Assembly: GCA_023818725.1 (NCBI GenBank)
Contig: JAMWBX010000065.1
Coordinates: 1 to 7,015 of the forward strand
Direction: 5' to 3'
Length of the DNA stretch: 7,015 nucleotides
Origin: Candidatus Omnitrophota bacterium
GTDB lineage: Bacteria > Ratteibacteria > UBA8468 > B48-G9 > DTJG01
Under the pieces are notes generated by a model. That model was given only the letters and a program-made list of their open reading frames with translations. It had not been told where the DNA came from and did not search any database. The position numbers and the translations under genes were made by a program. Shown here piece by piece: positions 1-5,909 of this stretch (position 1 is the first letter of the stretch; each line of letters opens with the position of its first letter).

Positions 1-162
1 AGTTTCATAAGACAGTCCTCTTACCTGAGCCCTTTCTTTCACATCGTTATCCCATATAACGCTACCACCAACCGAAGCAATGCTTCTGTCTTCTTTAATT
101 TCTAACCCATAAACAATTTTTAACAAAAAGCAAACCACAAATATTACAGAATACTTTTTCAT
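1..162 (-). CDS. SurA-like exported chaperone, N-terminal fragment (3' end outside window)
   Basis: Fifty-four codons from ATG 162 to the left edge with no stop. The start lies one base after the TAA of the preceding isomerase gene (TAATATG); I see no good Shine-Dalgarno, so coupling is likely. The N-terminus is a typical Sec signal, MKKYSVIFVVCFLLKIVYG, with a likely cut near residue 19; the cysteine has no lipobox context. The mature part begins LEIKEDRSIASVGGSVIWDN and continues DVKERAQVRG. This resembles the first strand and helix of the SurA N-terminal domain (hydrophobic-ASV-x-G-x-x-I-x-x-x-D-V-x-x-R). I infer a second, soluble periplasmic SurA/PpiC-family protein following the membrane-anchored one. 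Only the N-terminus is visible, so a parvulin domain cannot be confirmed. Confidence 0.6.
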   Translation of the reverse strand, partial: MKKYSVIFVVCFLLKIVYGLEIKEDRSIASVGGSVIWDNDVKERAQVRGLSYET

Positions 163-163
163 A

Positions 164-1084
164 TTAGAGGTTTTTCAGTTTTTCGTTGAACCTGGTAATT
201 TTCGATTTATTCTTCAGTTCATTGATATAGGTATTCAGCAGTTGGCTCCTTTTCTGGTTAATGAGAATTTGTTTTATTATCGGTGTTGCCTCTTCAATTG
301 TTTGAAGGTGTGCGGGCTGTTTTTCCCCTGATTTTATAATATGATAACCCTGGTCGGTTCTTATTACCTTTTCAAGTACCTGGTCTGGCTTCATGGAAAA
401 AAGGATTTCCTCCAGTTCGGGCATCAATTGGCCTCGTGAAATCATTCCAAGGTCTCCACCTTTTTCTTTTGAAGAACTTATTGATTCTTTCCTTGCTATT
501 TCAGAAAAATTTGCACCATTTGAAAGCCTTGCGATGATGTCTCTTGCCTGTTCCTCTGCAGGTACTACTATTTCGTACAGATGAATTTTTTCTGGCACAA
601 GAAAATCTTTAAGGTTGTTATTGTAGTAATTTTTTATTTCTTCTGCTGAAATTTCAGCTTTGTTCAACACCTGTTCTGAGAGAAATTCTTTTATCAATAG
701 GTCTTTCTTGTAATTTTCAATTGCTTTTCTTATTTTTTTTCTGTAATGTCTCTGATAACTTTTTGCTTTTTGCAACAGAAGTTTCTCTCCTATAAAATCT
801 TCAAGAGCCTGCTGGGGAAATTGCTTTACATATTCCTGATAGAATTCGGGATATGTTGAGATTTTTTCTTTTAAGTCCGCCAGCGTAATAATATGGCCAT
901 TGACGATCGCAACGGCATTTTTTTTCAGGTATTGTCTATATGAAGAATATACTGCGATCACAATTATCACCAGTATTCCCAGCATAAGTATGAATTTTTT
1001 TCTTTTTTTCCTATCCTTGAAATAACTTTTTATTCTTACACACAACGTCCTGTACTCATTTTTGACTTTCTCTTTTATTTTCAC
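164..1084 (-). CDS. Membrane-anchored PpiC-type peptidyl-prolyl cis-trans isomerase (SurA/PrsA/PpiD-like)
   Basis: A 306-residue protein with a very basic cytoplasmic N-terminus (1-30), one membrane helix (31-48, no signal cleavage site evident) and a periplasmic part. The latter holds a SurA-N-type segment AVAIVNGHIITLADL (57-71) with a long helical chaperone region to about 160, and a parvulin (rotamase) domain (about 165-252). The parvulin domain shows ANFSEIARKESISSSKEKGGDLGMI (191-215), MPELEEILFSMKPDQV (221-236) and TDQGYHIIK (243-251). A helical tail follows. Proteins of this plan catalyse prolyl isomerisation and hold unfolded clients outside the inner membrane. The GTG at 1084 overlaps the gspK stop as GTGA, with AAAGGAG six bases upstream encoded in the last Arg codons of gspK. 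Placement in the pseudopilin operon suggests a role in folding secreted substrates or tip proteins (inference). Confidence 0.92.
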   Translation of the reverse strand: MKIKEKVKNEYRTLCVRIKSYFKDRKKRKKFILMLGILVIIVIAVYSSYRQYLKKNAVAIVNGHIITLADLKEKISTYPEFYQEYVKQFPQQALEDFIGEKLLLQKAKSYQRHYRKKIRKAIENYKKDLLIKEFLSEQVLNKAEISAEEIKNYYNNNLKDFLVPEKIHLYEIVVPAEEQARDIIARLSNGANFSEIARKESISSSKEKGGDLGMISRGQLMPELEEILFSMKPDQVLEKVIRTDQGYHIIKSGEKQPAHLQTIEEATPIIKQILINQKRSQLLNTYINELKNKSKITRFNEKLKNL

Positions 1085-3378
1085 AATCGTCTCCTTTCTA
1101 CAATCTTATTTTTATGGCGGTCATAGATTATCCTGTATCTTGCCTCTGCCTTTATTTCTTTATCTTCTATTATACCATTGTAGTTACTATCCTGCACTTT
1201 CTGGGATACAACAAGAATTCTGAATACATTTGCCCTTACTGTGATAAGATTGATAATTTTAGAAATGACAAGCTCTTTTTCATCTTCTGTGTCAATCCAG
1301 CGATTTTCATTATCGTCGAGAGAATTTCTGCCATACCTGGTAATTACCTGTTTCAGCAATGAGCCGGGTTTACCCACAATATCGGATATATCCCTGAATG
1401 GTCTTTCATTTATTATTTGTCTTGCAATGTCTGTATCCACAAGAGGCAGGCATTGGAGAACAAAGGGTGATGCTGTATTTATATTAATCCTGCCATATAC
1501 AGGTTTCTCAACTTCCTCTGCGACAGTGAACACATCAAGCAATTTTTTATCTTCGCCTTTCCACATATTCAGTGTTTTCCACTGAGATCCTTTATGAATA
1601 AAAGAAAGCTCGGCTGGATTTGAAAACGGATTGTTTTTTATTATGAAGGAGGCAGGCCACTGAAGGATCTGAGAAGTTTCAAATTCACCTCCGGAACAGG
1701 GGTTGAAACTGAGATTAAATTTTCCTGGAGTTTCAGGCAGCGAAAACCACTGGTTAACCCTGGGATCGTTTTTCTGTCTTGATAGTTTACCGGGTTTTTC
1801 TTTTCCATAATCTAGCTGTTCTATCAAATTGCCATTCTGGTTCAATAAATACATATTCCCACTGAATGCGAAATCTATTCCGAAGACTCTCGCAATAATA
1901 GAAAACATTTCTTTAAGTATCGGAAAATCAAAATTCATAAAAAGAATGGGTTCAAACTGGTCGGCATTTGACGGACTTTTTACTGGTATCAGAAATGGAA
2001 TTACAACTGGTCCGGCTGGAGTAATTTTGATAAAAATTTTCCATTTTATGGAGTCTCCGATCAGATAATATGAACGTGGGTTCAATTTTGTGCCATCTGG
2101 AATCCTTATTGAATTGAGAGTAAGGGACTCCCAGAAATTTTTCATATGCTGCATGTCCGGTGTTTTTTCATTGTCGATTTCATCAAGGGTGTCTTCAGAT
2201 TTTTTGTTAAAATCGTTTATGTCAATTTTGGGCAGCAGTACCATTCCACCTTTTATAAGCCAGCCACCTATGTCAATTGTTTCATCGTATGGATTAAAAA
2301 TTTCTATAAAATGCGGTCCAAGTTCTTCAATTATCGTAACAGGGCCAATTGTTTTTATGCTTAGCTCAGGAGCTGGTTTTACTTCATTGATATATGGTGT
2401 TTTTTCCAGACCGATGAATTGTTCACCTTCTGCGGTTTTTACAACAGTGGGAATGCTGTCTTTATCGCGATAATCAACTGCGTTTACGGCTATCTGAATG
2501 GCTTGGTTCTGTTTATAACCGAGTGATATCAAAATTGACGCAATTTGAGAAGCGCTTGCTTTATTTATGTTTGTTCTTAAATAATTTTCCGAATCAATGT
2601 TTAAATCATAGCTGTGGCAGGTGATAGAATTTTTGATTTTTTTGAAAAAATCCTCCTTCATTCCATAGACCATTTTTATGTCTTCAATCGTAAAAAAAGG
2701 TCTGTCATCACCACGTGGTTTATTATGATTGAACTCATCTTCTTCATCGATTCCTTCATCTTGTTCATCAATGGTGCCATCGCCATCATTGTCAATCCCA
2801 TCATTTGAGATAGTTTGGTTATCATTATCATCGTCCTGATTTGCTTTACCGGGTTTCAAATTTTCGCCTCTTCTGAATTGCACAATATGTCTGTGAAATT
2901 TCGGGAAAAGGCCAATTTCAAAACTTGTCCAGCCTTCATTGAATGAATGCTGGTTGTTTTTTGAAAGATTTCCTGCGTAATTCAGGTTTAAAGATCCTGA
3001 TTCGTCTGCCACAAGCACCGCGTATCTTCCGACAATTTTATTTTTGAAGTTTCTAACATAAAAGAACCTGCTTTCGCAGATGCCGTCTCCATCAATATCC
3101 ACATCGTCGCCGGCAAATTTCTGGTGCCACTGCTGGTCGTATCCGTCGTAATTATCTGTGTCGTTTTTAATTTCCCATATTGCCTGTTCTATTCCTATCT
3201 TTGCGGCATGGTCGGAAAAAACCGTTGAAAACATAAGAAACGAGGATTTTTCCCACTGGCCGAATATGAGTAGAAGTCCCATTGTTATGACAAATAAAAG
3301 CAGTATTATCCCGATAGCAAAAATTAACGCGTCTCCTTTATCTGTCCATCCAGATTTCTTCTTCAAATGCCTTTTCAA
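1081..3378 (-). CDS. gspK: Oversized GspK-like minor pseudopilin with EF-hand loops and lamin-tail-like insert
   Basis: About 765 residues, roughly twice a usual GspK. Numbering is from TTG 3378, which has GAGGG 8 bases upstream; a TTG at 3393 is an alternative. Order: basic leader ending KG15, hydrophobic helix 16-40 with no Glu at +5 as is normal for GspK; an EF-like loop (DIDGDG, 94-105); DESGSLNLN (125-133), the GspK core strand; an acidic stretch with a second loop (DNDGDGTIDEQD, 196-207); FTIEDIKMVYGM (229-240) and a first helical module with NINKASASQI (270-279) and DYRDKD (302-307); a lamin-tail-like domain (about 355-555); a second module with RININTASPFVL (630-641) and INERPF (655-660); and a canonical EF loop near the C-terminus (730-741). 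GspK caps the pseudopilus tip with GspI and GspJ. Its stop overlaps the next GTG as GTGA. The GspK identity is firm; what the insert does is unknown. Confidence 0.9.
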   Translation of the reverse strand: MKRHLKKKSGWTDKGDALIFAIGIILLLFVITMGLLLIFGQWEKSSFLMFSTVFSDHAAKIGIEQAIWEIKNDTDNYDGYDQQWHQKFAGDDVDIDGDGICESRFFYVRNFKNKIVGRYAVLVADESGSLNLNYAGNLSKNNQHSFNEGWTSFEIGLFPKFHRHIVQFRRGENLKPGKANQDDDNDNQTISNDGIDNDGDGTIDEQDEGIDEEDEFNHNKPRGDDRPFFTIEDIKMVYGMKEDFFKKIKNSITCHSYDLNIDSENYLRTNINKASASQIASILISLGYKQNQAIQIAVNAVDYRDKDSIPTVVKTAEGEQFIGLEKTPYINEVKPAPELSIKTIGPVTIIEELGPHFIEIFNPYDETIDIGGWLIKGGMVLLPKIDINDFNKKSEDTLDEIDNEKTPDMQHMKNFWESLTLNSIRIPDGTKLNPRSYYLIGDSIKWKIFIKITPAGPVVIPFLIPVKSPSNADQFEPILFMNFDFPILKEMFSIIARVFGIDFAFSGNMYLLNQNGNLIEQLDYGKEKPGKLSRQKNDPRVNQWFSLPETPGKFNLSFNPCSGGEFETSQILQWPASFIIKNNPFSNPAELSFIHKGSQWKTLNMWKGEDKKLLDVFTVAEEVEKPVYGRININTASPFVLQCLPLVDTDIARQIINERPFRDISDIVGKPGSLLKQVITRYGRNSLDDNENRWIDTEDEKELVISKIINLITVRANVFRILVVSQKVQDSNYNGIIEDKEIKAEARYRIIYDRHKNKIVERRRL
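1091..1097 (-). promoter_or_regulatory. Ribosome binding site for the PpiC-type isomerase
   Basis: AAAGGAG on the minus strand, six bases before the GTG at 1084. It lies within the final codons of gspK (Glu-Arg-Arg), and the stop and start overlap as GTGA. It decides the GTG start. Confidence 0.85.
1714..2316 (-). other. Lamin-tail-like (LTD) domain region inside GspK
   Basis: The segment opens with HFIEIFNPYDETIDIGGW, then has IRIPDGTKLNPRSYYLIGD, and closes with MYLLNQNGNLIEQLDYG, LSRQ and W-x5-TPGKFN. This succession of 'hEIxNP...DhxGW', 'IPxGTxLxPxxYhhhGD', 'hxLxxxxGxhhDxhxYG' and 'TPGxxN' is the lamin tail domain pattern, an Ig-like fold found in many bacterial surface and secreted proteins. 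It is split by two insertions: a charged one (about 2115-2200) and a hydrophobic one (about 1861-2046). The call is from motif order only. Confidence 0.7.
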
Positions 3379-4012
3379 TATCTTTTCCCTCAAATTTTCT
3401 TGTTTTCAAAACAAAAAATACTTTAATCTTGTCCGGCAATTTAGCACGACCAATTTGATTTTGCGTATTCCAGGATTTTTCCCATGTGTTCCCATCCCAA
3501 TATAAGAATGAAAACGTTTTTACATTTTCAACCAGTGGTTGACTGCCAGAAAACCCGGAATCAAAAGCATAGGTTTTCATTTTTCTGTCAAGCCTTTCAA
3601 ACGATAATTTTATCTCATCGCCATCAAAATATATGCCATACTTTCCAATATCTGAACCACTACCAGGCGCGTAAGGTGCAACATATTTTATTGCTGTTTC
3701 TGTTCCAATGAAGTCAATTCTAAAAGGCCCTTCAATATCCTGAATTATTGCTTCCTTCAGTGAGCGTCTTAAGAAAAAAGTAAAATCTCTTGCCGAAGCT
3801 ATCATTGTTTTTTCTGCTGCTTGTTTTGTTGCTCTAAGGGTAATACTGGAAAAAATCATAACTCCTGAAATAAAAACAACAACCATAACAACCATTGTAA
3901 TGAGGATTTCAACAAGGGAAAAAGCCCTTTTATCTTTGATGCAGGGCTGTAACAAAATCCTGGGTATACTTTTTCCCTTCGTAAGTTTTTGTAAGTTTAA
4001 TATGAACCTCAT
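3338..4012 (-). CDS. gspJ: Minor pseudopilin GspJ
   Basis: With ATG 4012 this is 224 residues. The prepilin motif is KDKRA/FSLVEILIT, cleaved after Ala30, Glu35 at mature +5, helix to about residue 53. The globular part matches GspJ: a helix with RDFTFFLRRSLKEAI (75-89), YGIYFDGDEIKLSFER (125-140), the strand and loop NVKTFSFLYWDGNTWEKSW (163-181), and LPDKIKVFFVL (192-202). GspJ binds GspI and GspK at the pseudopilus tip. Two oddities: Ala instead of Gly before the cleavage site, and a long 30-residue leader. I chose 4012 because a strong AAGGAG lies 7 bases upstream. A TTG at 3955 would give an 11-residue leader but has only a badly spaced AGGA. The frame is open further up to 4177, but that lies inside gspI. 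It overlaps gspI by 83 bases (26 with the TTG) and gspK by 41. Confidence 0.9.
   Translation of the reverse strand: MRFILNLQKLTKGKSIPRILLQPCIKDKRAFSLVEILITMVVMVVVFISGVMIFSSITLRATKQAAEKTMIASARDFTFFLRRSLKEAIIQDIEGPFRIDFIGTETAIKYVAPYAPGSGSDIGKYGIYFDGDEIKLSFERLDRKMKTYAFDSGFSGSQPLVENVKTFSFLYWDGNTWEKSWNTQNQIGRAKLPDKIKVFFVLKTRKFEGKDIEKAFEEEIWMDR
3387..3391 (-). promoter_or_regulatory. Probable ribosome binding site for gspK
   Basis: GAGGG on the minus strand, eight bases before TTG 3378 and inside the end of gspJ. The TTG at 3393 has no comparable site upstream, and the TTG at 3366 has AAGG only three bases away, so this favours 3378 as the start. Confidence 0.5.
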
Positions 4013-4292
4013 AGAGGTGCTCCTTAATCTGCTTAAAAGATATTTCATAATATAAATTTGAAAATCCAGGCATCTTGCCCTTAATATTTTCAGGAACAGC
4101 GATGCCATAATGGCTAAATTCTTCCTGTATTTTATCACTAAGAATTTCGGCTGCGATTGCAAAATCCTGAAAATCACTGGCTCTTCTGTAAAGTTTTTCT
4201 GTGTTCTGCACGACCATCAAGACGCATGAGATGCCAAGAATGATAATAATTGCTGCCACAAGGACAGAAATTAAGGAAAATCCTCTATTCAT
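3930..4292 (-). CDS. gspI: Minor pseudopilin GspI, lacking Glu at mature position 5
   Basis: A 120-residue protein with leader MNRG, cleavage G4/F5, and a hydrophobic helix to about residue 28 (FSLISVLVAAIIIILGISCV). Size, position between gspH and gspJ, and the C-terminal sheet ending TQDFVTALHQR fit GspI, which nucleates the I-J-K tip complex. Mature position +5 is Ser (TCT, 4266-4268) instead of the nearly invariant Glu. In characterised T2SS it is normally GspK that lacks Glu5, so this is odd. The ATG at 4292 overlaps gspH by 8 bases, behind an A-rich AGAAAAG. The gspJ start and its Shine-Dalgarno lie within this gene. Pseudopilin family is certain; the GspI label rests on length and gene order. 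Confidence 0.85.
   Translation of the reverse strand: MNRGFSLISVLVAAIIIILGISCVLMVVQNTEKLYRRASDFQDFAIAAEILSDKIQEEFSHYGIAVPENIKGKMPGFSNLYYEISFKQIKEHLYEVHIKLTKTYEGKKYTQDFVTALHQR
4020..4026 (-). promoter_or_regulatory. Ribosome binding site inside gspI for gspJ
   Basis: TAAGGAG on the minus strand, seven bases before ATG 4012 and fully inside the gspI coding sequence. It is among the strongest such sites in the window and is the main reason to start gspJ at 4012, although that gives a long 30-residue leader. It also reads as Ile-Lys-Glu in gspI, so chance cannot be excluded. Confidence 0.55.
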
Positions 4293-4737
4293 TCTTTTCT
4301 ATTTTTGTCTTACCGGTGAGATTGTAGAGAACAATCTTTGCTGTTTTTTTGCTTGATGTGTCCTGAAGAACTAAATAACCTGCCTGCCTTGCAGTGCCCT
4401 GCGGTAAAAATTCAGCAGGTGAAAAACCGTCGGTTTTTTCTTTAATGATGATAAACTGCGGAAGTTTAATTACTTTTCCAACCAGTGTTCCATCAATCCT
4501 GTAGATTCCATATGAGTTGTTTCCAAAGAAAACACGAAAGTTTTGTTTTTCCGCTATTGCGTAGTATCTTGCAGTTTGAAGGGTTTCACAGATGCTTTTG
4601 CATGCATTATCAAGGTTGATTCTACTAATTGCTTTGTGAGGGAAAAAAACAGAAAAACCAATGAGCAAGCCAATAATCACAACAACAACAAGAATTTCAA
4701 TAAGGGTGATTCCTTTTTTACCAGTTTCCGATGTCAT
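4285..4737 (-). CDS. gspH: Minor pseudopilin GspH (GspH/FimT family)
   Basis: With the start at ATG 4737 this is 150 residues: leader MTSETGKKG, cleavage G9/I10, Glu14 at mature +5, helix to about residue 31. Ile rather than Phe at +1 is uncommon but tolerated in the family. The body follows the GspH/FimT pattern: L-x-TARYYAIAEKQ (53-65), a beta-rich domain with KLPQFIIIKE (91-99), a FLPQGTA turn (110-116), and a final strand pair ending TGKTKI (141-146). GspH sits near the pseudopilus tip under the I-J-K complex. The frame stays open upstream to 4869, but that stretch lies inside gspG and would give an implausible 53-residue leader, so I start at 4737. An ATG at 4767 is possible. It overlaps gspG by 20 bases and gspI by 8. 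GspH rather than a T4P FimT is inferred from its place between gspG and gspI. Confidence 0.88.
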   Translation of the reverse strand: MTSETGKKGITLIEILVVVVIIGLLIGFSVFFPHKAISRINLDNACKSICETLQTARYYAIAEKQNFRVFFGNNSYGIYRIDGTLVGKVIKLPQFIIIKEKTDGFSPAEFLPQGTARQAGYLVLQDTSSKKTAKIVLYNLTGKTKIEKNE

Positions 4738-5155
4738 CTTTTGTATTAGTTTTTCTGTCAGGACCATTGGAAAAAATGACAAATGGAACACTGTCTTTTT
4801 GTGTTTGTGGATAGATGTAAAAAATCGGGTTTCCCCAGGTGTCAATAATATTTTTGTTTTCATCGACATCTGCCTGCTTAAATCTCATATATGGACCTTT
4901 CCAGTTCTCGTCATCCACTGGTCCCATCAAAGCTTCAAAAAGAATTGTGCTTGAGCCAGTACTTTCAGGATAATCGCCCATATCTGTTTGATACATAAAT
5001 AGGGCTGTTTCGATTGAAGCAATTATGCTTTTTGTTTTTAAAATGGCTGCTTTATTTCGCGCCTTTCTCACAGCTGGCATAGATATAGCGGCGATTGCTG
5101 ATATTATCACCAGTACAACAAGAATTTCAATGAGAGTAAATCCAGTTTTCTTCAT
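4718..5155 (-). CDS. gspG: Type II secretion system major pseudopilin GspG
   Basis: A 145-residue protein with prepilin leader MKKTG, cleavage G5/F6 (mature FTLIE, Glu at +5) and a hydrophobic helix to about residue 26. Then follow the GspG marks: the helix segment ALFMYQTDMGDYP (51-63), a GPYM loop (88-91), D-x-WGNP (105-110), and the C-terminal FSNGPDRKTNTKDDIGNW (128-145). In the family this C-terminal loop holds the Ca2+ site and ends in I-x-NW. GspG is the main subunit of the periplasmic pseudopilus that pushes folded substrates through the outer-membrane secretin. The ATG at 5155 is preceded by AAGGAAAA, and it gives the canonical five-residue leader. The stop lies 20 bases inside gspH. 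Length and all diagnostic motifs fit a complete, functional GspG; this is the surest assignment in the window. Confidence 0.95.
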   Translation of the reverse strand: MKKTGFTLIEILVVLVIISAIAAISMPAVRKARNKAAILKTKSIIASIETALFMYQTDMGDYPESTGSSTILFEALMGPVDDENWKGPYMRFKQADVDENKNIIDTWGNPIFYIYPQTQKDSVPFVIFSNGPDRKTNTKDDIGNW

Positions 5156-5256
5156 TTTTCCTTTTCTTTTTTCTGCCCAAAATCCTGTCTGTTCCCTTTA
5201 TAAAAGGAGTAAATGCGAGGAAAATTAAAAACTGTAGGACATTTTTTTGCGTTCAT
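5152..5256 (-). CDS. Possible small ORF (34 aa) in the pilW-like/gspG gap; doubtful
   Basis: This reading frame (starts MNAKKCPTVFNF, ends GQKKEKEK) fills the only real gap in the cluster. Its ATG lies two bases after the TAA of the upstream prepilin gene, and its TGA overlaps the gspG start as ATGA. That geometry matches a coupled operon gene. Against it: an AAGG directly abuts the ATG instead of sitting 5-9 bases upstream, the composition is unremarkable and lysine-rich, there is no signal or membrane helix, and I recognise no family. The same stretch must also carry the gspG ribosome site (GAAAAGG just before its ATG), which explains the KKEKEK tail. A TATAAA at 5197-5202 could be a -10 element, but I see no matching -35. 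It may be leader RNA rather than a gene. Confidence 0.2.
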   Translation of the reverse strand: MNAKKCPTVFNFPRIYSFYKGNRQDFGQKKEKEK

Positions 5257-5258
5257 CC

Positions 5259-5909
5259 TTAGAATGGGAGTTTGTTCTTAATCCTTGCAAGAATTGTTGT
5301 GGTAATGACCGGTCTTGTTTTCAAAGATGGATCAGTTGTTTTGCCTTTCAATGTAATTTTTACAGCGACGCAGGTATCAGGTAAAACTTCTGAATTTATT
5401 TCATGCAATCCTGAGTTTGTTTGTCCGTAATAGGTAAATCCACTTCCAGAATCCAGCACTATGGATTTGTTTGCGTCAATCAGTTTCCACAGGCCAGATT
5501 TTCTCGCCGGAGTGCCAGCTGAATTTGATTTTGCCTGCCACAATGTTGTGTCTGTGTCAGTGGTTGGCAGTGTTGAGGGTATTTCAGAATTCATTCCAGG
5601 TGAAATCAGATAAAACACTGTTTCTCCTTTTGTTCTGTCGTAAAAGGCCAGTTCATAAAAAGCATTTTGCGGGTCATTTTTTATATTATGCGCAAACTCA
5701 AGCCCGATTGTATTCCTGGAACCATAGGAAATTTCTGTTATCATTGAGTTCAATGTGTTTTGAACCTCATTTTGATATGTAATCAGTTTTCGCAGTCGCG
5801 CAGCGCGCGCATAAAGGTAAGCAGACAGCCCAACAATAATCACAAGAAGCGCAAGCGCAACAAGTAGTTCAAGTAGTGTGAACCCTGATTTAAGTCTGTT
5901 TTTTTTCAT
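5259..5909 (-). CDS. Type IV prepilin-like minor (pseudo)pilin, PilW/GspJ type
   Basis: A 216-residue protein with leader MKKNRLKSG, cleavage G9/F10, Glu14 at mature +5 and a hydrophobic helix to about residue 33. After the helix comes a coiled N-terminal segment with a 'M..EIsyGSRN' stretch (56-66), seen in PilW/GspJ-like proteins, where a beta-rich globular domain starts. The C-terminal stretch VAVKITLKGK...TRPVITTTILARIKN (181-212) resembles the closing strands of that fold, where PilW proteins end in an 'R-N' motif. It starts at ATG 5909, overlapping the upstream stop by one base, with only a weak GGGA-like ribosome site, so translation is probably coupled. A run of eight A residues covers codons 2-4. 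By analogy it pairs with the upstream PilV-like protein in a tip complex. GspJ proper is a separate gene at 4012-3338. Confidence 0.85.
   Translation of the reverse strand: MKKNRLKSGFTLLELLVALALLVIIVGLSAYLYARAARLRKLITYQNEVQNTLNSMITEISYGSRNTIGLEFAHNIKNDPQNAFYELAFYDRTKGETVFYLISPGMNSEIPSTLPTTDTDTTLWQAKSNSAGTPARKSGLWKLIDANKSIVLDSGSGFTYYGQTNSGLHEINSEVLPDTCVAVKITLKGKTTDPSLKTRPVITTTILARIKNKLPF

Noticed and set aside
393..584. Plus-strand open frames across the window, such as 393-584, 1114-1362, 2090-2473, 4661-4954 and 5471-5782
   Set aside because: Each lies opposite a well-supported minus-strand gene with recognisable family motifs, and their translations show no domains; they are antisense shadows.
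3331..3337. GGAG directly after the gspJ stop, looking like a ribosome site for a later gspK start
   Set aside because: No start codon follows at a suitable distance in the gspK frame, and a start there would remove the basic leader; it simply encodes Lys-Gly-Asp.
4013..4177. Upstream extension of the gspJ frame to 4177
   Set aside because: It lies wholly inside gspI and would place about 85 residues before the prepilin cleavage site; the ATG at 4012 has a good ribosome site.
4738..4869. Upstream extension of the gspH frame to 4869
   Set aside because: It lies inside gspG and would give a 53-residue leader; ATG 4737 gives a normal 9-residue leader.
4685..5131. Identical 17-base segment in gspH (4685-4701) and gspG (5115-5131)
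   Set aside because: It encodes the shared IEILVV part of the prepilin helix; conserved protein sequence with similar codon use explains it without a recent duplication.
5194..5210. Weak hairpin CCTTT-loop-AAAGG in the pilW-like/gspG gap, considered as a terminator
   Set aside because: The stem is only about five base pairs, mostly A-T, and is not followed by a clean U-tract.
5899..5906. Run of eight A residues (coding strand) in codons 2-4 of the PilW-like gene, a possible slippage or phase-variation site
   Set aside because: Lys-Lys-Asn after the start is usual for prepilin leaders in an AT-rich genome, and eight is short for phase variation; no other support.
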